From NCBI GenBank assembly GCA_950295325.1, contig OX485807.1, positions 3,600,501 to 3,664,500 of the forward strand: DNA of 64,000 bases, given 5' to 3'. The notes beneath the pieces were generated by a model that worked only from the letters and a program-made list of their open reading frames with translations, searched no databases and was not told where the DNA came from. This stretch comes from Polytrichum commune. Taxonomy: Eukaryota; Streptophyta; Polytrichopsida; Polytrichales; Polytrichaceae. The translations under genes and the position numbers were made by a program. This document shows, piece by piece, positions 36,086 to 48,081 of this stretch; the stretch's first letter is position 1; each line of letters opens with the position of its first letter.

Positions 36086-36780
36086 GAACCTAGCCCAAGC
36101 CTTTGGCTTGGGTCCCTGTAAAAAAATAATTTACCTTGTTATGGGCTAGTCCAAGTGCACTCAGAAATGGAAATGCACAACACTATATTTGTTTTCAATT
36201 TGTGATGTTAAGAATGTTGATTTCTAATGTAGAAGCTCTCCCATGCCTTTGGCTTGGACCCTATGTTTTTTGAGTTTTTGATATTGTACCGCACAATACC
36301 ATACTTGGCTCCAATTTGTGCTCTCAAGATTGTTGATTCCTTTTGTGGAACCTAGCTCAAGCCTTTGGCTTGGGCCCCTTATTTTATTTTATTTTTTAAA
36401 AGTTTTTTGTGGGTTGCTCCAAGTGCACCCAGACATGGTATTGCACAATACCACACTTTAAATGTCAAATTTGGATAAAAATTGTTGATTCTATTTGCAG
36501 AACCTGGCCCAAGCCTCCAGGTTGGGCCCTTGTATATTTTTTGAATTTTAGAGCTTGCTACGGGCTGCTCCAAGTGCACTCACACATGGTACTACACAAT
36601 ATCATACTTGACTTCAATTCGTGATGTCATAAAAGTTGATTATAGTTGCGGAATCTCTCCCAAGCCTTTGGCTTGAACCCCTATTTTTTTAATTTTTGAG
36701 CTTGCTATGGGCTGCTTCAAGTGCATTCACACATGGTACTACATAGTACCATACTTGGCTTCAATTCCCAATCTCCAAAT
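36086..36780. repeat. Satellite-like array, about 150-bp units with a hairpin
   Basis: Five units each open with a variant of CCCAAGCCTTTGGCTTGGG, an eight-base stem with a three-base loop. The motifs are at 36094-36112, about 36240-36260, 36356-36374, 36508-36526 and 36659-36677, so spacing varies between about 116 and 152 bases. Units also share GGGCTGCTCCAAGTGCACTC, ACATGGTA, GCACAATACCATACTTGGCT and GTTGATT. More decayed pieces of the same unit continue to about 36990. Confidence 0.85.
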
Positions 36781-36990
36781 TTCATATAAAATGAACTTTG
36801 ATTCCATTTTTTCATTTTTTTTCTTTCTTTTAATATTCATGAAATTCTCTCCTCTATACTTATGTGAATTCTGCACCGCAACATAATATTGCACAATATC
36901 ATGCTTGGCTTCAAGCCCCAATCTCCAAAAATTCATACCAAGTGCAAAGGAACTAAGATTTCAATTTATTTTTAATCAATATTCATGAAA

Positions 36991-39900
36991 TTCTTTCCTC
37001 TACACTTACATGGATTTTGCACCGCATGATAGTTCTATAAAGTACAAGTCTTAGCTACAAACCCAACAAATATTGAATAGTCGAATTCACAATAACAAAA
37101 CTATTCATTTCTTGATGTTAATATTTTTTCACATTTAAGTTTTCCTCTTATTTTGTCATGGAATGCTTGGCTATTATATTATGAGCACACATTGGAAGTG
37201 ATTGTACCAATTATCAAGGCTTTGTGAAGTCTTCCATAGATGCCAATTGTATGCAAAGAAACATGTATGGGCTATAGAGAAGGTGGGGTGGACCATTGTA
37301 GATAGTTTTTTAGATTGGGTTCCAATTAAAAAAACCACACATGGAAGACCAAATGAGTGTCAGGTGTTATATCTAGGGATCATCATTAAGTTAATTGATA
37401 GATCACAAGGGAATTAAGATGAATTTAGGACAACAACCCCGAAGAAAATGACTTTTAGAATGGATTTTAGGACATGCTTAATTAAGGTTGAAGGTCACTC
37501 ACAGCAGTACATGCAATTACTCAGTCACTCCCTTACAACCCACTCTCGTCAGTAATATCACTCTTATGGTGATTTAGCAATGCAGAGAGTCACAACTCAA
37601 CAATAGTCTTTTGAGTACGCCATAGTCTTAAACGCACAAAGTCAGAACTTCTTGTTTTGGTCCATAGTCTCTTCCAACAGTAACCAGTGACCATAAGCTA
37701 TACCACATGTTAGAGGTTATTGCCACTTTACCACTATTACATTCATGTGATTGCAATTTGAATTAATTAAAATTAGTGTTATTATGTTCTCTCTTATTAC
37801 TTCAGAATGGGCAAAACAATGTTCAACTTAATATTTCCTAAATTAAGTTATTATAATTTGCAAAAGTCTAGTTACAAGTGACGTGAAACGGGCTAGACGA
37901 ACCGGTACTAAGCGATCGAGTCTAATCCCTAGGACCATAGTCTAAGCTTCGGCCATAGTATGAGTAAGCAACCATAGTCTCAAGAGCCAGTCACGAGTAA
38001 CCAGATCCAAGTATCAATTCCAAGTAACGAGTCTCAAAGGAAGGCCACAGTCTTAGTAACAATCACCAGTAACCAATAAGCGTCTTGTTCTCAAACATGT
38101 ACCTGGTCCCTTTTCGTAAAATGTTGGCTCTTGGAAGCTTCCCCAACCGTTATGGAATAACTCATATCCGGCTCGCCTTTAGCAACCTTCATTCACGCGC
38201 GGCCCTTTCTCCTCCTCTGGCCGACCTCAATGTCTCTTATTCTTCCTACGATTACTTCATTCATTCTATAATCAGACTCATAATTGTGAGACTAAACTGT
38301 TGCCCTGCCTCCACATTTCTAGCAATGCACTCCATAGAAATTGTTCATCGTGACGTCTCCCGACGCATTCATCTTTTAACATGGTGAGGCTCTTTTCGGG
38401 GAGAGAACTCATCTCGTTACTCCGAACTTTCCATCATCACGAATCGGAAATTACCCTTTCCAATAGAAAGAGTCTACCATCACTGTAATTCTCGTAATTC
38501 CCAGACCATAGCCAATTTCGTAATGGAGAATCACTCTCCCAAATACGTCCATGCATTCTCCGAGGAGATGATCTGCTGGCACTGTTATGAACAAAATAGT
38601 TGAAAATACCACCACACTAATCAATTTCACTTAACTCCTCACCGTGCTCGCCCACCTTGTGCGTTGTGTATTTGAACATGTTATTCCCGAGATAGTCGTA
38701 TTTAACACTAAAGATTTTTCTTTACAAACACAAGGCGCTCCGAGAGAGTTCACACTTTATTCCCTCCCTCAGTTCAGACGCCTTTCACACAAAAGTTTCA
38801 TCCTGACTTCCTCACTTGATTTGAACTCATCTCATTGAATCCACAGAAACGAAACAAAAATTTATCCACGGTGGAATTTTGCATCCCACACACAACTTGC
38901 AATCAAAGGTCAGAATGTGGGACTTGAGACACTTCAACTGCTTCACACAGTTTCAATTCAAATGCATACTTATACTCCTTCAAGAAGTGATTAAAGGATC
39001 GAAATTTCATTGATTCATAACAAGATATGCTTTCCAATAGCACTCACAATTTAACTAAGGGTTTCACACCCAATCTCTAAACTTATCTCTTCCCAGGAGT
39101 AAAAATCATACATCAAAGAACTCATTCTCTTCACAAGAGTAATGTGACAGGGATTCTCCTTGGACTCTTTCCGGACCAATGAAAATTTATCTTTGACTTC
39201 GTTTATTCACCAAAAGCACCAGAACAGAAATATGATCCTTGCACTTATAACAAATGAAATAGCTCACCATATTATATTATGGAAAGTCAGGTACACATCA
39301 AAAGGGCTTCACACCCAGGGAATCTGACAGACTATAGTCTCGCTGTTCAACAAGGGGACGAAGAGCTACCCTCTTCACGAGTGGTAGTATTAATGATGCT
39401 CTCTATTCTCTCAACTATGGTCATGGCTAGCTTTTCCAGCCACAAAAAGTAACCGTCTCCCCACCCATTGTAGTTGTTCATAGCCGGATTCCTAAGATCT
39501 ATATTTTCAGTCCCAAGACTATAGTCTTAGCCAACTGACTCTTCAGCTCTAGTCTATGGTCAGGTCAACTGAAAATAGTCATTTCCACTTCATCCTTACT
39601 AAACATCCTTTTTTTCACTATTGTAAAGTTCTAATCTTACTTCTGATCTTAAAACATACTAATTTTCAGAAACAATTCCTAGTTATCCAAAAAAATGTCT
39701 AACAACCACAATATTTGAATGTCCCATACATGTCTTGCTTGCTTCCAAAGTTGTCCATGGGAGTTGAAAGTGATGCCAAGGTTGGAGGTGATTTTGCGCC
39801 TATTGCCCTCTTCTTGATTGGGTATGCTATCATAGGGGAGCAATATGTGGAATGGGTTAAGCCTAGTTGAACTCTAGAAAGAATTAAAGGTTTTCAAGAA

Positions 39901-42900
39901 TGGTACAACTAGAGAAGGGGGAGAAACACATAATTGTCTCCATGAAACATGTTGAGGAGGGGCTCAAAAAAGCCAAGGCCAATAGATCTTTGAGGAGTCT
40001 ATCATGATGCAAAGTCTTGGTATTCTTCATAGATTTGGGATCTCAAGAATTTCTATTTGCATTCTTGGAGAAATTGTGATGGCTTTCCCTCTGGGTTTCT
40101 ATTCCAACCATGTTGCAATACCAACCTCATATCATATATATTTTTTTTGGGGGGGGGGGGGGAGGGCATGCCTATGCGAAACCCTGTCACCCCCCTGTAT
40201 TCATGTGTCGACAACCTATGAAACCTATGTCTGTGCTCTCGAACATGCCCATGCTCACGTCAAGATGCTCATGAGCTAGCAAAGCCCAATTCACGAGGTA
40301 CAAATTTCATGCATCCACAAAATGTATATGAATCTATAGAACATATTTTTAGGCGATAGTCTCAATAAGAATTTTTTATTTCTTGACTTTTGGACTTGAG
40401 ATGAAATTAACATGCTATAGTTGGATGAATGTGATTTAGGAATGGTTATAGCATGCAATAGGGCCACGTGAATAGGGCACAAGGTAGAGGTTATAACCGT
40501 CTTACAAAGATGAGGATAAAAGACTATTGCACAAGGTAGCAAAGAATGTCATTCTCAATGAGTAAAGTTGGCATGTAGTTGAGTATTAAGTAGAAAGTTA
40601 TTAACAAAGATTGTCTTTTGGCCATAGTCAACTAGAGTGTGGCAGTTTGCCAAGATTGATGTAGCTTGCTACCACCTTTGATAGGGGAGAAATAGACTTT
40701 GATTGTATGAAATAGTATGGATTATTGTCACATATAGGAGTGATTGAACATTGATGCACTATAGTTGAGAGTTTAAGTAATTGGTCAAAGTGTTTAAAAA
40801 ATAGATGGTAGTGTGGATGTATGTGGAGTAAAGAAAAAATGGTTGATTGTGAGTAAATGTCTAATCCTAAGAAAGAGAATGAGTGGAGTTATTAGAATAA
40901 GTGATGAAAGAATTTGAGAGAATGCAAGTCGATGAAATCAAAAGATAGAGGAAGATGTATATAGGAGATTGAGTGAAGTTGTAGGTTATAAACAAAATAA
41001 GAACAGAAATAAGAAGTAAGAGCGGATACATAGAGAACAAGGAGATCAAACGTTATTAGTAACCTCAATATGGCAAGACATGAATCCTCATAGACACTAG
41101 CTCAATCTTTCTTGTGACCTTATATCTTGGATTATTTTCCTTGGGTTAGTTGGGGTGACAACAAAATCTTAACTATGAGCCATGATTAATCCCATAAAAT
41201 TATCAAAATTATCTTAAATTGTTATGATTTGTCAAAGTCCACTAATAATGAGCCATGAGAAAGTCATGCAAGTCCCCAAATTATGTTGACTAGGTATTGT
41301 TCCTATTTTGCTTAACAAATTTTGAACACGTAGTCCAATCTATTTCAAAAACATAATATCTATATTTTGAGAATTGTTCTTATATCTACATCTAACCATC
41401 CGCCACTCAAATATAGGCATCAGATGAACATAGTAATCAAATTTGGCCCACTTACCTCAGTCACTACTTATATACAAGATGTTGAAGTTGGTTTTTCAAA
41501 CATCCCTATCTAACTTAGTGGGAAAAATTTACCTTCAAACATACAACTCAAGGCAAGCCCAATGGCCCATGCTACCTAAACCTCCACCATCTAGGATGAA
41601 TGAGCTTTGGCCTATATTCTAATACAAAGAGTTTTTTGGTATCATCTCAAAATGACTCACGACAATCATAATGTATGTGTATTAGAGTTATCCGTGAAGT
41701 CCCTCAACTAAGAGGGACGAAGCATGAGTTTGGTTCTTCTTTGAGAAAACATTCTACTAAGAGTTTGTTAGCTTGTCGTGTATTTGAGCCTATTTTGAAA
41801 GTTAGGTGAATTTTTTGGGATTTCCTCTTTTCACCTCTCAAACTTTGAGGCCTATGCAAGGCTAGTTTGGCCCACCCAGCCTCCTAAGACAAGCTAGGAA
41901 GCCAAATTTTTAATAGCTCAACACCACACTTTGTGTGTGGTTAATTTAAGCATTAAGAAAACTTGAGGTTTGGGGTTAAACCTATGGTTTCATCTCAGGG
42001 AGGTTACTAGCGAAAATCGTAGAAACAACATGTGATAAAAAAAATAGGGTCCAATATATTCAGTGTGGATAATTTTTGCAAAAAATGTACATATAATTTA
42101 GGGGTTTTTCAATTATAAAACATGTCTACATGTAAAATACCATCACATATAATGGCCTCTTTTATCTAGTCAATACATATAAACTAGCGTGGAAACAATT
42201 ACTAGGGGTGGCATGTCTAGGGTAGGGTTTGTGCTTGTGGATGAAAAAAGGTAATTTTTTATTGAAAAAACTTGGATGGATGACTTCGTAGGTTGGTTGG
42301 CTTGGATGTCATTGAACCAACATATTTAATGTGGAGTTAATGTTCTCTACCTATGTGCCAAGAGGGAAAATTTCAACGCGTTGTTTGAATTACAATCTTC
42401 TTTCCAATTTTCTTTGGCAGTATAAGTAAAACATGGTATTTTAAAATGATTCCCCCCCAAAAAATATAATTATTGATAGGGTGTATTAAAATACAAGCAT
42501 TTACCTTTATTTTGAAAAATACCACACCTTATAATTTTTCCTACAAGGTAAATAGCCCCCTAATAAATAGGTCATGAGTGCACATGTATGCATTAATATA
42601 ACTTAATCATAATATATGCATAATATATTAATATTAAAATAAAATATATGATAAATGGATTAGTTTCATATAAGGTTACATTTGGTTTCTAGAACTCAAT
42701 ATATCATTAAGTAAATTTATCCCTCTCCATCTGACGTTGAGAAGCCCAAATTGGGTCTATCGAACATTTAAGGGTTAATAGCATAATGACATGGGAAGGT
42801 CACACATTTTATATGTTGAATTGCGATTGATTTTGTGCCATGTCAACTTCATTACAGGTCATAGTCAATAACACGTGATACATGACACTTTCGCTTCACA

Positions 42901-44460
42901 AACAATCCACTAAGTGAAGCTCCCACGGTACTCACTTAACTTATAATATGTGTGATGACCTCATTGATACGAAGTGACAACACATAGAAATGATACATAC
43001 ATCATAACATTATCCAGTAGTGTCCCATAGTTCCATGGGGTTGGGAATTTATAGAAAAGAAAAGAAAAAGCATGCTCTATTATCCCCAAATGGCCCACCA
43101 CAAACTATAGATTCAATTTGAGATTCTTTTGCTTTGCAATGCTCAGCACAACCAACTGTCAAGCTGTATTCGCCCACTTAATGGAATTCTCCTGTCATCG
43201 ATGAATAATGTTATGAAATTTTGTGGTAGTACGAAAAAGCCTCGACCCCACACAACATTGATTAGGGTGCTACCTATATAGGAGGTACCCTCAGAACTTG
43301 ATGTGTTGTCTCCACATATCGGCAGGCTTTTGTCCCCCCCCCCTCAAAAGCGAAGAAAAGGGTGATGAAGTGATTGCCACCAACGCAAACATGATATGAG
43401 AGTCTCTCCATCTGTACGTCCCTCCAATCATATTGACTATTGACTGTTTAGAACAGTTAACAAAGTTTGAACGCATCATGATTTAGTATTTTTCTAAATA
43501 CATGTCTTTTTGGTATCCGTTCTTAGATCCACACAAACATAACCACACCACTGAAATGTAAAAAATCCGTTTAAGAAGACGGCTTAAATTGAATTAGATT
43601 CACTTACCTTACTTAATCGGCGGAATGATTTGCCATTTCTCTTTAGCTTTCCACTCAAAATTTCAATACAAGCCTTCAAATTTTACGTGGGTTCACTTTC
43701 CAAAAGGGTCACATGCGCTCCTTTTCATTTCAAGCCTTGCTCCAAATACCTTACCCATGAACTTCTCATTGTGGTATTGCTAAGGATTTTTCTCAACACC
43801 TTACAATTTCTATCTACCCGTGCACATAGAAGCGGTCCGTGGGCACCATTTGTACATGCAATATACTAACAATAATATTCTATTTTAAAAATGATTAAAT
43901 TAAGCATCAATTTATTAGAATACTAGTAAACTACTCTTTTCTTGTTGAAAGGGTGAATTGCACTTTCATCAAAGTGAATATGAATCAAAGAAACGATGAT
44001 TCCTACTACAAGGAGAAAAAGACTAAAGTGAAACCTTTTCGCACTTATCAAGTAGTAGGGTTACATATACATGAAGCCTCTTGCAATGCACAAATCTCAA
44101 TGATGGAGGGCGAAAGTTGCATGACAATGATTACATAGTACTTGTGTGAATGGATAAAATCTTTGTGTGAAAAAGGAATTGGGTCATGGGGAAGTATGAT
44201 AATATTTGGATGGAAACGGATGGAATTTAACGTATGAAAATACACTATTGGATGAACTTTAACTATGATGAATTATGGATGAAAATTACGGAATGGAGCT
44301 TCATCGGAATTCTAGCTTTGGAGCTCTAGGATCCTCCTTTTACTCAAGATATGTGATATTTACCTTACAAGAGGCCTCCACATATTTAATTTCATTTGTT
44401 TTTCATATTATGAGTGAAAATTGGATAAGGTATGGCCTTTTTGAAGCCGATTGAATGTAA
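36991..44460. other. AT-rich intergenic DNA, no gene recognised
   Basis: No frame matches a known family. 37580-38070 has a scattered CCATAGTCT/AGTAACCA motif that reappears near 39335 and 39520. A T8G14 run lies at 40141-40162 and a C10 run at 43334-43343. The remainder is AT-rich and looks like old transposon debris. Confidence 0.4.
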
Positions 44461-44757
44461 CTACACTAAATATTGTATTTAGCATCATCAATGTTAAAAA
44501 AACATTTGGGCATTATAGAGATACATTGTTTGTAATTATTATTACTTACTAAGCAACTTTTCATCCACATTTCAATTATCCATGACGATATTTCCTTACA
44601 TAAATGTTAGGATGCATAATATATCAGACTTTGTTTCAACACTTGACGTTTGGATGAAGTGAAAGTAAGTTGGGATGACAACACTTGTAAACTTATTCAT
44701 GAAAAGTGTCATTGGAAAGGTTACCATAGTGACATAAAATACAATATTCAGTGTAGT
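44461..44757. mobile_element. MITE, about 297 bp, same family as 56786-57102
   Basis: The left end reads CTACACTAAATATTGTATTT. The right end, inverted, reads CTACACTGAATATTGTATTT. Inside the right end the sequence (read inverted) continues TATGTCACTATGGTAAC and ATGACACTT, closely matching the left end of the copy at 56786. The two copies therefore lie in opposite orientation. There is no coding capacity and the target duplication is not clear. Confidence 0.8.
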
Positions 44758-45229
44758 CCTTCAAACTGCCTACAATGGTTATATGTGATGCATATTGGCC
44801 ACATGTGAGAATCAACATTATCGTTCTCTAACTTATTGAACTTTGCAACAATTGCCCATGTGGAAAGGCCATAACGTAAATGGGTCTCAACTAGTGTTGA
44901 ACTCATATCATCTTTTGTTGATGCCTTTCGGTATATGTATTGAGGTTTTCACATTTTTTGATAGCAGTCTAATATAGACATGTACTTGATGGTATTTTTT
45001 TTGAAATCATTAAGGTCTTTGTATATAATGCAAGAACCTTCATACCTAGGTAAAGTTGTCCAAGAATCAATGTAATTTAGAATGACATTATCCCAAATAA
45101 TTTGGGTAGACCAAAATTCTCTCAATTTCAAATACCCACTAAACTGTCAGTATATGACTAGCATCACAGTTATGATACCCATGGATAGGTTCTTTGATGC
45201 CATTATTAGAAATAATTACTGAGACCATG

Positions 45230-45580
45230 CATTCACCAATATATCAGACCAACATCGGTCTAAACCCTCAAGTGTCGAAGAGGCTTAGATTGGGTCTCTC
45301 AAAGCACAAAAACATGAATTTTGAGCTACATACTTTCATTTTCAGCTAATCATGTAAAAAATGACCCTATGTAAAATCAATTTCTTCTTCAACTGCATTT
45401 TGTTTTAATCGGTTGAATGCCTTAATATTATTGAAGGTTTGATTTCAGATATGTATTCTAGGTGCTTGGATGCAAATACATGCATTGTATTTTGATCATC
45501 GATGTCAAGATTTATTTTCTCCTTGACACAAGACAATGTATAGGATAACGATTCAAACCCATAATACAAAACTAGATTTC
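45230..45580. repeat. Imperfect direct repeat, copy 1
   Basis: Landmarks are CAAAGCACAAAAA, AAATGACCCTATG, ATTTTGATCATCGATGTC and GACACAAGACAATGTATA. They recur in the same order about 1.07 kb downstream. Confidence 0.65.
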
Positions 45581-46329
45581 AAACACATGCATTTTGGCAC
45601 ATTTTGACTTCTTAAACAATGAGGGAATAATCATTAAAGGAAGTATGGTCTCAATATACAACCATTATGCATACTGTATACGAGCCTCGCCAAGTTTAGA
45701 AATCATATTCTACATATTTATGGGGGCTAATTTACCATTGAGATGTACATATGAAATACCCGCCCCAAAATAAAGGGTTTTGCTATGTCTAGTTGGCGTA
45801 GCAAAGTTTGTGGTCATATCTTATTATAAAAGTTGCAATGGTGTATTTCTTGGCTCAATTGGTGCCCATAAGGTATGCGACTCAATAAGAAACCAAGGTA
45901 AACATTTCTCACATTTTGGGGCACTTCATCAATGTTTTCATATTGTGTTCCACATGCAAATACTTGGATGGCTGAAATACATTAAGGTTCAAGTCACGTA
46001 CAAGGCCTAATATCTATATGGTAGTATTTGACATTCAATTACCCAAGATACAAATCATCAAATTTTTTTACTTACTGACAAAGGGGGGGGGGGGTGGGGG
46101 GTTTCAAGACCATTTGGGAAAGGCAAACACATATGCATTTAGGGGGTTAATTGGTTGTTTTTCTTATTCATTATAAATCACAACTTTGATGGGCAAAGTT
46201 TGGATTTTGGCTGACCTGTAACTGTGGTTGGAGAAACCATGTCCTTTGCAAAGCATATTAAGAAGTATTATTAACATCTCCGTATAGCCATCATTGACGT
46301 CAAGTTTCTAGGCCTCTTCAAAATTTAAG

Positions 46330-46660
46330 CATTCAAGATGCCGAAGCCAAAGTTCACTTTAGCGTTTGGGCCTCTCCAAGCAAAAAATAGCGTATTTGAG
46401 TACACACTTTTAATTTGAGAGAATGTCAAAAGTGACCCTATCCGAAATCAACTTATCTTTCAAATCCACGATTTGTATTAGTTAAACACTTTGATTTTAT
46501 AGAAGACTTCAGTTTGATAATGCAAAGTGGATGCCCTTGAAAGCAAATACACGTGTTATATTTTGATCATCAATGTCTAGTATAAGTATGAAATTATTTT
46601 CTACTAGACACAAGACAGTGTATATTATAAGGTTTGAAACACATAAGTATTGAAAATTTG
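46330..46660. repeat. Imperfect direct repeat, copy 2
   Basis: Matches copy 1 at 45230-45580 through CCAAGCAAAAAATAG, AAGTGACCCTATC, ATTTTGATCATCAATGTC and GACACAAGACAGTGTATA, with many substitutions and small gaps. Confidence 0.65.
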
Positions 46661-48081
46661 ATTTATGAACTTGGTGAATCTCATATAAAGGGTGAAGAAT
46701 GTTATGAATTTATGGTGAAGAAGCTTTTTCTATTTTCTGTACATCCGTTTTGTTCATCTCCCACTACTCATGATGGAACATGTTGAAGTGGAACAATAAT
46801 ACCTATGTATGGACATTATTTTACTTTTCATCCAACCCGATGCCCCTGTCACTACTTTCATTCGTATCATCTTCATCCTTCACTCCTTTTGTCAATCAAG
46901 CAGAATCACTGAAATTAATCGCTTAGGGCTTGCACGTCTTTATTGATTGCAATGTCGAAAGCATCAACTCTAGCGTACTCAAAAGCCACAGCGTCCAGCT
47001 TCTGGAATTTGTGAGTGATGAGATTCTTTAGTAGCCATTGTGTTCCGGACTCTTCAATTGCTTACCACTCAAAATAAATCTTTCAGAAAGTTTAGGTACT
47101 ACATGGACAAGGCTACGGGAAATTGTTATACAGGGGGTTAGATTTATACAGGAGATTGTTCCGGAAGCGGAGACAGCTAATTTTCGGTTTCGTCCTTTAG
47201 GCAAATCTCTTATAGATAGTGAACTTCGGCGACGGCGGTCGATTAGCCGGGGATTGACAATCATGCATGTGCACAAATGTACAAGCCGGGAAATGATAGC
47301 AGAATAATCGCAGTTCTTGATAAGAAAGAACGCCGCACCGCCATGGACATTCTTGGTTAAGGTTCTTGATGCCACGAAGAGGAGTTCAAGTAAATATTGC
47401 GAGGCAACATCGACGAAAGGGTGTCACATTCGTAAATGTTAGCGGTTTGCGGAGAAATTCGATTACGCTGGGATTATTTTACGGGATATGGCAAGGTTTT
47501 GTACAAAACATGCATGAGCACAGACGAGCAATCATAACTTACATATAGCTGACAGATTGACTGACAGGAACCAGTACCACCCACGCGGCTAATCCTTGTC
47601 AGATGCATCGATAGGTCGGCGTGTGAAATACTGCAATAAGTGGTAAATGGAATGATCTATCTGCACGCGGTGGACATAATTCTCCAACTGTTATGTGAGG
47701 AATCTTGATGTCAATGTTTGAAGCGAATCAAGAAAATTGCGCAGAGGCGACATCGGCGATTTGGAAGTGGAGCTGGCTTTCTTTGATTAGCAAAAATTGA
47801 AAACAATTATTGAAGCTGCGAGCTAGATATGGCAAGGTTACATTCAGCCGTGCATGCGCAGAATTAAGGAACGATGATCATGCATAAGACGGATATAAAC
47901 AGCGACTACATACTAGAAGGTAATTACAGATTCATCAGATACAGTGCCGAAGTGCCGGCATGTCTAACCCTTATCATACACTACTGATCGGCATATACAA
48001 CTTACTCCTGTCTGCGAGTGTGCAATATAATTTGTGGTAGGAGAGCATTAATGATCCTCAGTCGAGGAGTTTGAGATCAAT

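Larger units (their letters stand above)
44758..48081. other. Repeat-bearing intergenic DNA and 3' flank of the first CASP-like gene
   Basis: Holds the imperfect direct repeats described separately and a G12 run at 46083-46094. From about 46900 the base composition is less AT-rich. A plus-strand frame (47038-47307, 89 residues) overlaps a minus-strand frame (47028-47375, 115 residues); neither resembles a family I know. 47560-48081 probably includes the 3' untranslated region of the gene ending at 48082. Confidence 0.4.

Noticed and set aside
36086-36990. CRISPR-like array at the regularly spaced palindromes
   Set aside because: Spacing varies, the intervening sequence is itself repeated, and the genome is eukaryotic; it is a satellite.
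47028-47375. Overlapping frames on both strands (89 and 115 codons)
   Set aside because: Neither resembles a known protein; both may be chance frames in a less AT-rich 3' flank.
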